Position numbers and translations under genes: made by a program. A stretch of DNA of 64,000 nt from an uncultured Bacteroidota bacterium. Its GTDB lineage: Bacteria; Bacteroidota; Bacteroidia; Flavobacteriales; Flavobacteriaceae. Each line of letters begins with the position of its first letter. Positions within the stretch are counted from its first letter, which is position 1. The notes beneath the pieces were generated by a model. That model was not told the origin of the DNA and did not search any database. It worked only from the letters and a program-made list of their open reading frames with translations. Location: positions 1-64,000 of the forward strand of contig CACHZY010000007.1 in NCBI GenBank assembly GCA_902584445.1. Direction: 5' to 3'. This document shows, piece after piece, positions 52,975-63,197 of this stretch.

Positions 52975-54057
52975 TTACATTTTTTTTGCCCCTTGCCCAA
53001 CACGATCTTGGATAAATTGTCCCGACTGACAATAGTCTAACAACTCAGATTTAATAAATGTAATTACCTTGTCACTTTCGTTAGCTGGATAGAGTAAATG
53101 AACATTTGCTCCTGCATCTAGGGTAAAGCTTATTGGTGTGTTTGTTTCGAATCTATATTCCCAAACTCTATTAATGATATTTAAAGTGTTGGGCTTCAAA
53201 AGTAAATATCTCGGACTTGAAGTCATCATCATTGAATGTAAGGTCAACGCTTCGGATTCAGTTATTTCAATAAACCGTTCTATGTCCCCTGTTTTGAGGA
53301 CTGATTTTAAAAATTCACAATTTCGATTTGCTTGATCAAATCTATTCTCTGCAAAAGGGTGTTCCTGCATCAGTTTGTGACCAACGGAGCTACTAACCTG
53401 TTTTTTTTCCTTATCAACAATCAAAATAGTATCACAATAAGTTTTAAAAATTTTGTGAATACCAGAATCTAAAGGGATAGCATAAAGGTCTGAGCTATCT
53501 CGAAAAGCAGGGCTTTTTCCCCATAATGTCAATGGGCCTTTTATACTCCTTGAAGCACTTCCAGAGCCAAGTCTGGCAAGAAAAGAGGCTTTCTTAAAAA
53601 AGTCTTGCTCGCCTAGTTCAGGGTGAAATTGCTTTTCGAAATCTACAACACAAAGTGCAAGAGCTGCCATTGCAGATGCAGATGAAGCAATACCACTACT
53701 ATGTGGAAAAGAATTAATACTTGAAATTACCATGTGGTGATCTTCTAGGATAGGAAAATAGGGTAATATATACTCAAAAAACTGATTGATTTTGGGGTGA
53801 AAATCCTTTCGTTCATTTTTATTAAAATAGAATTCAAAAGTCGGATATTTTTTTTTATCATTTGGAGAAAAACTTACTTCAGTAGTTGTTACACAATTCG
53901 ACAAGGTAAAACTGATAGAAGGATTTTTTGGTAGTTGAACTCCATATTTACCCCAGTATTTGACTAAGGCAATATTACTCGGAGCCTTCCAAACCGTATG
54001 AAAGCTTTTGATTGATCTTTTTGAAAAAACAAATGAGTCTTTATTCATTCTAAGCAA
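52975..54057 (-). CDS. mvaD: Diphosphomevalonate decarboxylase
   Basis: APSNIALVKYWGKYGVQLPKNPSISFTLS; FPHSSGIASSASAMAALAL; SFTLDAGANVHLLYP. Confidence 0.92.
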   Translation of the reverse strand: MLRMNKDSFVFSKRSIKSFHTVWKAPSNIALVKYWGKYGVQLPKNPSISFTLSNCVTTTEVSFSPNDKKKYPTFEFYFNKNERKDFHPKINQFFEYILPYFPILEDHHMVISSINSFPHSSGIASSASAMAALALCVVDFEKQFHPELGEQDFFKKASFLARLGSGSASRSIKGPLTLWGKSPAFRDSSDLYAIPLDSGIHKIFKTYCDTILIVDKEKKQVSSSVGHKLMQEHPFAENRFDQANRNCEFLKSVLKTGDIERFIEITESEALTLHSMMMTSSPRYLLLKPNTLNIINRVWEYRFETNTPISFTLDAGANVHLLYPANESDKVITFIKSELLDYCQSGQFIQDRVGQGAKKM

Positions 54058-54120
54058 AGATACACTTTATGGACTTGGCTATAAAAACTCGGATTGATTA
54101 AAAATATCTTAGATTTGAAA

Positions 54121-54603
54121 ATGAAGCTAAAGTTGTGGATTTTCATTACTTTTGGAATCACACTTTGTTTAGGTGTTGGTTTGATGGCTAGTTTAGCTAC
54201 CCAAACGTCTGTTAACACTTGGTACCAAACACTAGAAAAACCTTTTTTCACCCCGCCTAGCTGGATATTTGCTCCCGTTTGGAGTTTTCTCTATATATTG
54301 ATGGGAATTGCCCTTGGTAGAGTCATTTTCTTTATAAACCATAATAAATTGGATAGAATTAGTCTTTATTATTTTGGAGGTCAATTACTTTTCAATGGAC
54401 TTTGGTCTTTTATTTTTTTTGGATTGAGAAATCCTATTTTAGGGCTATTAGTAATTATTTTTCTCCTCTTTTTAATCCAACGAACTATAAAATGGTTTAG
54501 AATCATTGACGTATTATCAGCACAAATTTTGTATGCCTATTTCATTTGGGTGATTTTTGCTTCACTATTGAACGCAGGAATCGTATTACTAAATGAGATT
54601 TGA
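54121..54603 (+). CDS. TspO/MBR family protein
   Basis: TWYQTLEKPFFTPPSWIFAPVWSFLYILMGIALG. Confidence 0.93.
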   Translation: MKLKLWIFITFGITLCLGVGLMASLATQTSVNTWYQTLEKPFFTPPSWIFAPVWSFLYILMGIALGRVIFFINHNKLDRISLYYFGGQLLFNGLWSFIFFGLRNPILGLLVIIFLLFLIQRTIKWFRIIDVLSAQILYAYFIWVIFASLLNAGIVLLNEI

Positions 54604-54640
54604 CTAAAAAAAGAAAAGTGAGGCTTTACATAGTTTTAAA

Positions 54641-54961
54641 TTAGTCGGGTGCCAATTCGATTCTTAACCCCTCTAGTTTTTTTTCAATTTTTATTTGACA
54701 GCTTAACCTGCTATTGGATTTTACATATAAAGCCTCAGATAGCATTGCCTCTTCATCTGGAGTTTTATTTGGTAATTCATGATTACTTAAAATATAGCAC
54801 TGACATGATGCGCACATAGCCATGCCACCGCATATTCCTTCCACGGCAAGTTCATATACTTTACAAACCTCCATAAGGTTCATAGACATATCCGCCGGGG
54901 CAGATATTTCGTGGTCTTTTCCCTGTCTATCTGTGATAATTATGTTTACATCTTTCTCCAT
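54641..54961 (-). CDS. 2Fe-2S ferredoxin
   Basis: CGGMAMCASCQCYIL...RLSCQI cluster-binding pattern. Confidence 0.92.
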   Translation of the reverse strand: MEKDVNIIITDRQGKDHEISAPADMSMNLMEVCKVYELAVEGICGGMAMCASCQCYILSNHELPNKTPDEEAMLSEALYVKSNSRLSCQIKIEKKLEGLRIELAPD

Positions 54962-56014
54962 TTATTCAATGGCCCTAATAGTTGATTTTTGAGCTTCTTT
55001 TCGAGTTCCGTCAAATCCAGTGATTCCACTAACAGTAGTATATTTTAAGATATTTTTCTTTTTAGGATGAATTCTACTGTAAGCACTCTGACACATTAAT
55101 GTTGCCTCATGAAAACCACAAAGTATTAATTTAAGTTTTCCAGGATAGATATTGACATCACCAATTGCATATATCCCAGGAATATTTGTTTGATAATCAA
55201 TGCTATTATTAACCTTAATAGCATTTTTTTCAATTTCTAAACCCCAATCTGCTATAGGTCCCAATTTTGGAGTCAAGCCAAAAAGGGGAATAAAGTAGTC
55301 TATTTCAATTTTTTTTTCTTGTTCTCTATGCCTAATATAAATAGCCTCAAGAGAATTTTTTCCTTCTAGTTTAAAAACCTCTGCAGGAGTGAATAATTTT
55401 AGTTTATTATTATTCTTTAAAAATTGAATTTTTTCGACTGAATCAATGGCACCCCTGAATTCACTCCTTCGGTGTATTAATGTAATCTCAGCAGCAATAT
55501 TAGATAGAAAAATTGTCCAATCAAGTGCAGAGTCCCCTCCACCGGCAATTAATACTTTTTTATCTCGGTACTTTTCAGGATCACGAATGATATAGTCAAC
55601 ACCATTATCTTCATATTCCTTCAATCTATCTAACTGGGGTTTTCTGGGTGTAAAAGTTCCTAAACCTCCAGCTATAGCAACAATAGGAGCTTGATGTTGA
55701 GTACCCTTATCGGTAGTTATTATAAAATCTCCATTGGAATTTTTATCTATAGATTGAGCCATTTCACCAAGGGTAAATCCTGGACTAAATGGCTTTATTT
55801 GCTCCATTAATTTTGAAACTAAATCTCCTGCTAAAATTTCAGGCTGAGATGGAATATCATAGATTGGCTTTTTAGGATAAATTTCTGCACACTGACCACC
55901 AGGCATTGGAAGTGAATCTATTATATGACACTTGAGCTTTAAAAGACCTGCTTCAAAAACAGCAAATAAACCTGCTGGTCCTGCACCAATGATTATGATA
56001 TCTGATTTTATCAT
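54962..56014 (-). CDS. TrxR-like NAD(P)/FAD oxidoreductase (ferredoxin-NADP reductase type 2)
   Basis: DIIIIGAGPAGLFAVFEAG; VLIAGGGDSALDW; GIYAIGDVNIYPGKLKLILCGFHEA; adjacent to ferredoxin. Confidence 0.88.
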   Translation of the reverse strand: MIKSDIIIIGAGPAGLFAVFEAGLLKLKCHIIDSLPMPGGQCAEIYPKKPIYDIPSQPEILAGDLVSKLMEQIKPFSPGFTLGEMAQSIDKNSNGDFIITTDKGTQHQAPIVAIAGGLGTFTPRKPQLDRLKEYEDNGVDYIIRDPEKYRDKKVLIAGGGDSALDWTIFLSNIAAEITLIHRRSEFRGAIDSVEKIQFLKNNNKLKLFTPAEVFKLEGKNSLEAIYIRHREQEKKIEIDYFIPLFGLTPKLGPIADWGLEIEKNAIKVNNSIDYQTNIPGIYAIGDVNIYPGKLKLILCGFHEATLMCQSAYSRIHPKKKNILKYTTVSGITGFDGTRKEAQKSTIRAIE

Positions 56015-56020
56015 AAGGTA

Positions 56021-56263
56021 TTAAGACTCAACACTGATAACTTTTTCAATTTGAGGTGCATGTTTTTTAATAGTCATTTCAACTCCAGTTTTCAAAGTCA
56101 TTTGATTGACAGTACAAGATACGCATGCACCGTGAAGTTGGACTTTTACAAGCCTATCCTTCTCGATACTTACCAATGAAATATCCCCTCCATCTGATGC
56201 AAGAAAGGGTCTAATCTCATCAAGAGCAATCAATACTTTTTCTTCAATTTCTTTTGTTTCCAT
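56021..56263 (-). CDS. NifU C-terminal (Nfu-like) Fe-S scaffold protein
   Basis: IRPFLASDGGDISLV...VQLHGACVSCTVNQMTLKTGVE; CxxC. Confidence 0.93.
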   Translation of the reverse strand: METKEIEEKVLIALDEIRPFLASDGGDISLVSIEKDRLVKVQLHGACVSCTVNQMTLKTGVEMTIKKHAPQIEKVISVES

Positions 56264-56268
56264 ATTCG

Positions 56269-57402
56269 TTATTTAATTGCTGAACAACCAACTAAATTAG
56301 TAATTTCAACTGCCTTTGTTGGAGGTAGGTTAATATTTCTTTTAAGAAGTTGATTTACCATATTTCGGGTAACATCAACCAATGATTTTTGTATTGGTGT
56401 TCCATCTTGAAGTGCAGCAGGTCGACCAACATCTGATGACTCTCGAATACTTTGAACCAATGGGATGGCACCCAAAAAGGGCACTTTTTTATCAATGGCC
56501 AAATTCTCAGCTCCATTTTGACCAAAAATATAATATTTTTTATCTGGTAATTCCGAGGGGGTAAAGTACGCCATGTTCTCAATTATTCCTAATACAGGTA
56601 CCTGAATATTTTCCTGATTAAACATGGCAATACCCTTTCTAGCATCAGCCAAAGCAATTTTTTGAGGCGTACTGACAACCACTGATCCATTCAATGGTAA
56701 AGATTGAACAATACTTAGATGAATATCCCCTGTACCAGGAGGAAGATCGATCAAAAGAAAGTCTAATTCTCCCCAATCAGCATCAAAAATTAATTGGTTA
56801 AGTGCTTTAGCAGCCATTGGGCCTCGCCAAATTACCGCCTGATCGGGTTGAGTAAAAAACCCTATAGACAAGACTTTCACCCCATGGTTTACAATCGGTG
56901 CCATTTTCGACTTACCATCTTTCTTTGTTGACAAAGGTCTCGCTCCTTCCATTTCAAACATTGTGGGTATTGAGGGCCCATATATATCTGCATCTAAGAC
57001 ACCTACTTTACAACCCATCTGTGCTAAAGTCACAGCAATATTTGATGTAACAGTAGATTTTCCAACTCCTCCTTTTCCTGAGGAGATTGCTATTATAGAA
57101 TCAATTCCTGGTAAAGGCTTTCCTTTTGAAATGGTTGCTGCCTTTTTAGGAGCTTCTACTTTGGTATTAATTTTAATTTTAGCCTTAGCATATACCTTTT
57201 TGTGGATCACTTGCATAATTGTAACCTCGAGTTTTTTTCGAGCTTGTAAAGTTGGATTTTGCAGTCGAATATCCAGGTCAATCTCATCTCCAAAAATCAT
57301 TAAATTGGAAATTGCTCCACTGTCAAATAGATTTTCCCCTGCTCCGGGTACAGTAATGGTTTTTAATGCCTGCTCAACTTCTTTTTTTGTAAATTTCATC
57401 AA
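56269..57402 (-). CDS. Mrp/NBP35-family iron-sulfur cluster carrier ATPase
   Basis: IAISSGKGGVGKSTVTSNIAVTLAQ; DIYGPSIPTMF; LIDLPPGTGDIHLS. Confidence 0.94.
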   Translation of the reverse strand: MMKFTKKEVEQALKTITVPGAGENLFDSGAISNLMIFGDEIDLDIRLQNPTLQARKKLEVTIMQVIHKKVYAKAKIKINTKVEAPKKAATISKGKPLPGIDSIIAISSGKGGVGKSTVTSNIAVTLAQMGCKVGVLDADIYGPSIPTMFEMEGARPLSTKKDGKSKMAPIVNHGVKVLSIGFFTQPDQAVIWRGPMAAKALNQLIFDADWGELDFLLIDLPPGTGDIHLSIVQSLPLNGSVVVSTPQKIALADARKGIAMFNQENIQVPVLGIIENMAYFTPSELPDKKYYIFGQNGAENLAIDKKVPFLGAIPLVQSIRESSDVGRPAALQDGTPIQKSLVDVTRNMVNQLLKRNINLPPTKAVEITNLVGCSAIK

Positions 57403-57459
57403 TTACCTCCTTGCATATATCACTTGCAAATATACTTTAATCTGTTCGGAAACAAAAGT

Positions 57460-57801
57460 TTACAAATCGATTTCAAATGGAGGAAGTTCCTTTACAGGAT
57501 CCCAGAAATGATCTTGAAAGTGGACGATTTGATCATTATTTATTGTTATGCCCTCGTTTTCCAGTAGTTGCTGCATTAAACTTATACCAGGAAAATGATG
57601 TTTTCCAGTAAGTAGACCTACCCGATTAACCACTCGATGTGCAGGTATGTCAGTATTTTTGTGAGCGGCATTCATAGCCCATCCGACCATTCGTGAACTT
57701 TGAGGGCTCGCCAAGTAACAAGCTATCGCTCCGTAAGAGGTAACCTTACCTTCAGGTATTTTTTTGACCACTTTATAAACATTCGAAAAGAACTCGGACA
57801 T
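57460..57801 (-). CDS. Alkyltransferase-like protein (MGMT domain lacking acceptor Cys)
   Basis: IPEGKVTSYGAIACYLASPQSSRMVGWAMNA; IPAHRVVN in place of IPCHRVV. Confidence 0.9.
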   Translation of the reverse strand: MSEFFSNVYKVVKKIPEGKVTSYGAIACYLASPQSSRMVGWAMNAAHKNTDIPAHRVVNRVGLLTGKHHFPGISLMQQLLENEGITINNDQIVHFQDHFWDPVKELPPFEIDL

Positions 57802-58478
57802 TAGATAAATTTAAATTTAATATAACTGATAGGTTTATTTTGATCCAAATACATTTTTTCATAAAAAGTTTGGACTGAAATTGCTTGATCTGGGGCGTGT
57901 AAATTATTGTATATGTCATGATGAGCATAGCAAACCTCATATTTATCATCATTCAAAATTCCTAATGTATAACCATGAAGAAATTCACTATCAGTTTTAA
58001 GGTGTATAAATCCCTCTTTAAATAGTATCTTTCGATAGCATTCCAAAAAAGACGGATTCGTCAAACGGTGTTTTGTTCTTTTGAATTTTATTTGAGGGTC
58101 AGGAAAGGTTATCCAAATCTCGTTTACCTCTTGAGGAGCAAAGAGTTTATCAATAAGTTCTATTTGGGCTCTTACAAAAGCAACATTATTCATTTTATCC
58201 TCTAAAGCAGACTTGGCTCCACGCCAGAACCTTGCTCCTTTAATATCTATACCAATAAAATTTTTTTGGGGGTTAAGACCAGCCAAGTGAATCGTATATT
58301 CTCCTTTTCCACATCCAAGCTCCAAAACTATAGGTTTGGCATTTTTAAAATAGGATTTATTCCAACTCCCCTTCAAGAAAAATGAATCTTTTTCAAGCTC
58401 AGCTCTCGCGGGTTGAATTACATTCTTAAAGGTTTCATTTTCCTCAAAACGTTTTAATTTATTTTTACTACCCACCAA
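57801..58478 (-). CDS. trmB: tRNA (guanine-N7-)-methyltransferase
   Basis: VLELGCGKGEYTIHLA; NEIWITFPDPQIKFKRTKHRLTNPSFL. Confidence 0.95.
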   Translation of the reverse strand: MVGSKNKLKRFEENETFKNVIQPARAELEKDSFFLKGSWNKSYFKNAKPIVLELGCGKGEYTIHLAGLNPQKNFIGIDIKGARFWRGAKSALEDKMNNVAFVRAQIELIDKLFAPQEVNEIWITFPDPQIKFKRTKHRLTNPSFLECYRKILFKEGFIHLKTDSEFLHGYTLGILNDDKYEVCYAHHDIYNNLHAPDQAISVQTFYEKMYLDQNKPISYIKFKFI

Positions 58479-58514
58479 AATGATTTAAATAAGTGAATTT
58501 AAGAATTGAAAAAA

Positions 58515-59645
58515 TTAATGATCAATTTTGTTATTATTCTTTCGCGAGGGCACTTGTTTACCAAAACCAACCCCGTTCGTAACAGGAGAGTGTATAGTCG
58601 GAGCTATACGCTGTAAAGTAAATGAAAACTCTGAACCCACTCCAAGTGTGCTTTCAACAACAAGTTTTTCTTGATGAGCCTCTATAATATGCTTAACAAT
58701 AGCAAGCCCTAACCCAGATCCTCCTTGTTTTCTATTTCCAGTTTTATCTACCCTGTAAAAACGTTCAAATAGTCTTGGAATATGTTCTTCAGCGATACCT
58801 TCACCATTATCGTTAACACGAATGACAATTTTTTCAGAATTTACCTCTTGAATTGAAACCTCAGTCTTTCCATTCTCGACTCCATACTTTAAAGAATTAA
58901 TAATTAAATTAGTTAGAACCTGTTGAATTCTCTCTTCATCTGCATGGACCATGACAGGATTAAGATATTCCTTGTCAAAAGTAAGGGATATTGCGTTTTT
59001 TATTGCTCGCATTTCAAGAAGATCAAAAACATTTTCAATCAGTTTAATAACATCAAATGAGGTTCTATCAATTGATTTTATACCTGATTCAAATTGAGTA
59101 ATCAAATCTAAATCTTTAACAACATAAATCAATCTTTCAACTCCTTTTGCTGTTCGCTTTAAATATTTATCTCTTACTTCCTTGTCTTTTACAGCCCCCT
59201 GAAGTAAAGTCAAAACATAACCTTGAATTGTAAACAAGGGTGTTTTTAATTCGTGTGATATGTTACCAATAAATTCTTTGCGGTAATTTTCTTTATCTTT
59301 TAATAATTCAATCTCTAGTTTTTTGTCGTCAGCAAATTTTCGCAGACCTTTTTTTAAAACTTCTATATCAGATTGAATAGTCATTTTATTTTGAGATACT
59401 CCAGAGGGTAATAAATCGCTGTAAATTCCTTTAACCTTATTTAAGATGAATCTTTCAATTCTAAAATGGACTAATAAAACCGAACATAGAAAAAATATTA
59501 AAATGATAATAATTATAAGGGGAAATCCTTCATGAAGAATATTAATTTCCAAAAAATAAAATAATAATGAAATCAAAAACAACATTAAAATTGTCAGCAT
59601 GGCTGATAATGTGATGGCTGTTTTGTAGTTCTTTAGTCTTGACAC
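58515..59645 (-). CDS. Sensor histidine kinase, PhoR-like
   Basis: FIGNISHELKTPLFTIQGYV; NLIINSLKYG; GSGLGLAIVKHIIEAHQ. Confidence 0.95.
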   Translation of the reverse strand: MSRLKNYKTAITLSAMLTILMLFLISLLFYFLEINILHEGFPLIIIIILIFFLCSVLLVHFRIERFILNKVKGIYSDLLPSGVSQNKMTIQSDIEVLKKGLRKFADDKKLEIELLKDKENYRKEFIGNISHELKTPLFTIQGYVLTLLQGAVKDKEVRDKYLKRTAKGVERLIYVVKDLDLITQFESGIKSIDRTSFDVIKLIENVFDLLEMRAIKNAISLTFDKEYLNPVMVHADEERIQQVLTNLIINSLKYGVENGKTEVSIQEVNSEKIVIRVNDNGEGIAEEHIPRLFERFYRVDKTGNRKQGGSGLGLAIVKHIIEAHQEKLVVESTLGVGSEFSFTLQRIAPTIHSPVTNGVGFGKQVPSRKNNNKIDH

Positions 59646-60341
59646 CTATTTTGAAGAATTGATAAATTTGTAGCCTACACCCTTAACCGTTTTAAAATAT
59701 TTATCGCCAATTTTTTCACGGAGCTTTCTGATATGAACATCAATTGTTCGATCACCTACGACCACTTCACTTCCCCATACAATTTCCATAATTTTTTCTC
59801 TTTTAATCACCTTATCTGGCTTCGAAGCGAGTAAATAAAGTAATTCAAATTCCTTTCTAGGCATTGAAAATGGTTTTCCCATATGAGTAACCTCATACTG
59901 TTCCCTGTCAATGATTAGCTTACCTATTTGAATTTTTTCTAGAGTTTGTTCTTCATTTTTTAAACGTCTTAATAATGCTTTAACTTTAGAAACAATTATC
60001 TTAGGTTTGATAGGTTTAGTTACATAATCATCTGCTCCAGCCTCAAATGCGGCAACGTAAGAATAATCCTCTCCTCTAGCTGTTAGGAACATAATAATTG
60101 TATCATTAAAACACACGTCATTTCTCAACTGTTCACAAGCTTCAATTCCATCCATATTGGGCATCATCACGTCCATAATAATTAAATTAGGTATGTTTTT
60201 TTTGGCTTTTTTCAAAGCCTCTTTACCATCACTGGCAGTATAAAGCTTATACCCCTCTTGATCCAAATTGTATCTTATAATTTCAATTACATCTGGCTCA
60301 TCATCTACTAACAGGATTTTGATGTCTTTTTTTTTCATCAC
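59646..60341 (-). CDS. Response regulator, OmpR/PhoB family
   Basis: LLVDDEPDVIEIIRYNL; VMMPNMDGIEACEQ; winged-helix GDRTIDVHIRKLREKIGD. Confidence 0.95.
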   Translation of the reverse strand: MMKKKDIKILLVDDEPDVIEIIRYNLDQEGYKLYTASDGKEALKKAKKNIPNLIIMDVMMPNMDGIEACEQLRNDVCFNDTIIMFLTARGEDYSYVAAFEAGADDYVTKPIKPKIIVSKVKALLRRLKNEEQTLEKIQIGKLIIDREQYEVTHMGKPFSMPRKEFELLYLLASKPDKVIKREKIMEIVWGSEVVVGDRTIDVHIRKLREKIGDKYFKTVKGVGYKFINSSK

Positions 60342-60436
60342 TTATATATTTTACTAATATAAAAATTTATCCCCTTGACTGTGTTAACAAATACTTATAT
60401 AATAATCTTAAAATTAAACACTACGCTTAATTTTGT

Positions 60437-60444
60437 TAACTTTG
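60437..60444 (+). promoter_or_regulatory. Candidate -7 element TAACTTTG
   Basis: Exact TAnnTTTG 23 bp upstream of the 60467 ATG. Confidence 0.4.
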
Positions 60445-60466
60445 ATTTAAAGGTAATTATATAATT

Positions 60467-60826
60467 ATGTCCCGGAATGTTTTTATTTTTATAATGACAA
60501 TTACATGTACAATTGCTTTTACACAATATGACGAAAATCAATCTATTAACTTCAAAAAATCTGAACTGTCAATAGCATCAGAAGATCTGTTTCAAAAACT
60601 TGATTATAAATTATATCCCAACCCTCTGGTTGGAAATTTATTGAATTTTATTTCTCCAAGATCTGAAACAAAAGAAATCGCTGTTTTGAATATTTTAGGT
60701 AAAGAGGTTTTTAAGACGATTACTTTAAATAATCAGATCCTACTCCCGAATCTTATGCGCGGTATTTATATAGTTAAACTAAAGCAGGGGAATTACCTGG
60801 GATTAAGCCGATTAGTAGTTCCCTAA
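60467..60826 (+). CDS. Short T9SS type A sorting-domain protein
   Basis: Signal-like N-terminus; YKLYPNPLVGNLLNFIS...IAVLNILGKEVFKT...LMRGIYIVKLKQGNY. Confidence 0.82.
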   Translation: MSRNVFIFIMTITCTIAFTQYDENQSINFKKSELSIASEDLFQKLDYKLYPNPLVGNLLNFISPRSETKEIAVLNILGKEVFKTITLNNQILLPNLMRGIYIVKLKQGNYLGLSRLVVP

Positions 60827-60831
60827 AGTAA

Positions 60832-61824
60832 ATGATCACTAATCCTCCTACTATTGAAAATTTTTGGGAAGTTAATTCAAGTTCTTCATTCGAAAAGTTA
60901 GCATTAGATACCTTTAAGCTACAATATAAAAAAAACACTGTTTATCGCTCTTATTGTAGTTTAATTAACAGAAGTCCTTGTGACATAAAAAAAGTTGAAG
61001 ATATTCCACATTTACCAATATCTTTTTTTAAGTCTAAGAAAGTTGTTTCTTATAGTAAAGAACCAATAGGCTTTTTTAGTTCAAGTAAAACATCTGGTCT
61101 CGTTTCATCAAAACACTTCTATCGAAATTTGAATGATTATATTAAAAGTTTCACTAAAGGCTTTGAAAATTTTTATGGTAAATTTTCTAATTATGTTTTT
61201 TTAGGACTCCTTCCATCCTATATAGAGCAAAAAAATTCTTCGTTGATTTTCATGGTTAATGAATTAATTCAAAAAAGCAGCCACATTGAAAGTGGTTTTT
61301 ACCTTGACAACTTTAAAGATTTGGTTCAAAAAATTAATTTTTTAGAGTCTCGAGGTCAAAAGACAATATTAATGGGTGTTTCCTTTGCACTTTTAGATTT
61401 ATTAGAATATCACCAGTTTCATCTCAAAAACACCTTAATAATGGAGACGGGAGGAATGAAAGGAAAACGAAAAGAAATTACTCGAATGGAACTTCATAAG
61501 ATTTTAAGTGAAGGGTTTGGTTGTAAAAAAATTCATTCTGAGTATGGAATGACAGAGCTTCTTTCTCAGGCTTATTCCAATGGCGATGGTATATTCGAAT
61601 GCCAACCCTGGATGCGGGTTTCAATTCGTGAAAACCAAGATCCATTTGAGTTACTTCAGAATGGTCAAACAGGTGGAATTAATATTATTGATCTAGCTAA
61701 CAGGGACTCGTGTGCCTTTATAGCTACTGATGATATTGGAAAAGTACATTCTAACAAAAAGTTTGAAGTCTTGGGGCGCTTTGACCACTCAGAGGCAAGA
61801 GGTTGTAATTTGATGTTATTTTAA
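60832..61824 (+). CDS. LuxE-like acyl-protein synthetase/acyltransferase family
   Basis: [64 protein letters not shown]. Confidence 0.82.
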   Translation: MITNPPTIENFWEVNSSSSFEKLALDTFKLQYKKNTVYRSYCSLINRSPCDIKKVEDIPHLPISFFKSKKVVSYSKEPIGFFSSSKTSGLVSSKHFYRNLNDYIKSFTKGFENFYGKFSNYVFLGLLPSYIEQKNSSLIFMVNELIQKSSHIESGFYLDNFKDLVQKINFLESRGQKTILMGVSFALLDLLEYHQFHLKNTLIMETGGMKGKRKEITRMELHKILSEGFGCKKIHSEYGMTELLSQAYSNGDGIFECQPWMRVSIRENQDPFELLQNGQTGGINIIDLANRDSCAFIATDDIGKVHSNKKFEVLGRFDHSEARGCNLMLF

Positions 61825-63119
61825 ACCGCTAATTTGATAATAAAGTAATTTTTTTTACCTCTTTGAAGCAATATATATTGATTGTCTATCAAGTCTTCTT
61901 CACCAATCTTATATTTTTCCATTACTTTAATCTTGTTTACAGATATAGACTTCTCACTTAATGCTCTTCTTGCCTCGCCATTTGATTTGAGAAAATTCGT
62001 TTTATTAACTAAAAGATTAATCATATCAATTCCATTATTGAAATCAGCTCGAGAAATTTCTGATTGAGGTACTCCTTCAAATACCTCCAAGAATGTTTGT
62101 TGATCAAGTTTTTTTAAATCCTCAGCTGTAGATTTTCCAAAAAGGATTTGGCTGGCTTTTTTTGCTTTTTCAAGGTCTTTATCAGAATGTACCATCCTAG
62201 TAACCTCATCTGCAATTGTTTTTTGTAACAGTCTTGCGTGTGGCATAGACCTATGTTCTAAAATCAAACTTGAGATCTTTTCTTGATCCAAAAGGGTGAA
62301 AACCTTTATGTAGCTCTCTGCATCCTCGTCCGATGAGTTGAACCAATATTGATAGAATTTGTATGGTGATGTCTTTGATTTATCTAACCAAACATTCCCA
62401 CTTTCAGTCTTACCGAATTTGGTCCCATCTGCCCTAGTAATTAAGGGGCAAGTAATTGCATAAGCTTTTCCCCCAACTTTTCTTCGAATCAACTCTGTAC
62501 CTGTAGTAATATTACCCCATTGATCGCTACCTCCCATTTGAATTTTACAATCCATATTTTTATAAAGATGAAGAAAGTCATATCCCTGAAGCAATTGATA
62601 AGTGAATTCTGTGAAAGACATTCCAACTTTTGCCTCTATCCCTAAACGTTTTTTTACAGAATCTTTAGCCATCATGTAATTTACCGTGAGATGTTTTCCA
62701 ACCTCTCTAGAAAAGTCAATGAGCGTATAATCTTTCATCCAGTCATAATTATTTACCAATATTGCTCCTTTTTTTCTATCGGAATCAAAATCAAGAAACT
62801 TATTTAATTGACTTCTAATTCCATCAATATTTTTTTTTAGACTATCGGGATCAAGTAAATTTCTTTCATGGGATTTACCTGAAGGGTCACCAATCATTCC
62901 TGTTGCTCCTCCAACTAATATAATTGGTTGATGGCCTGCATTTTGAAAATGAATCAATATCATAATCTGCACTAGGCTTCCAATGTGAAGTGAATCTGAA
63001 GTAGGATCAAAGCCAATATATCCCGCAGAAGGAGTTTTAAGTAAATAATCTTCGGTTTCCGGCATGATGTCATGTAACATTCCACGCCATCGTAGCTCTT
63101 CTACAAAATTTTTTTGCAT
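61821..63119 (-). CDS. tyrS: Tyrosyl-tRNA synthetase
   Basis: [50 protein letters not shown]. Confidence 0.97.
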   Translation of the reverse strand: MQKNFVEELRWRGMLHDIMPETEDYLLKTPSAGYIGFDPTSDSLHIGSLVQIMILIHFQNAGHQPIILVGGATGMIGDPSGKSHERNLLDPDSLKKNIDGIRSQLNKFLDFDSDRKKGAILVNNYDWMKDYTLIDFSREVGKHLTVNYMMAKDSVKKRLGIEAKVGMSFTEFTYQLLQGYDFLHLYKNMDCKIQMGGSDQWGNITTGTELIRRKVGGKAYAITCPLITRADGTKFGKTESGNVWLDKSKTSPYKFYQYWFNSSDEDAESYIKVFTLLDQEKISSLILEHRSMPHARLLQKTIADEVTRMVHSDKDLEKAKKASQILFGKSTAEDLKKLDQQTFLEVFEGVPQSEISRADFNNGIDMINLLVNKTNFLKSNGEARRALSEKSISVNKIKVMEKYKIGEEDLIDNQYILLQRGKKNYFIIKLAV

Positions 63120-63197
63120 TGTTAACGTTTGCTCTGCAAAGATAGATTTATGGAGTAAAACAAAAAATTATTATTTAAAAAGCATTATTTTTAATTT

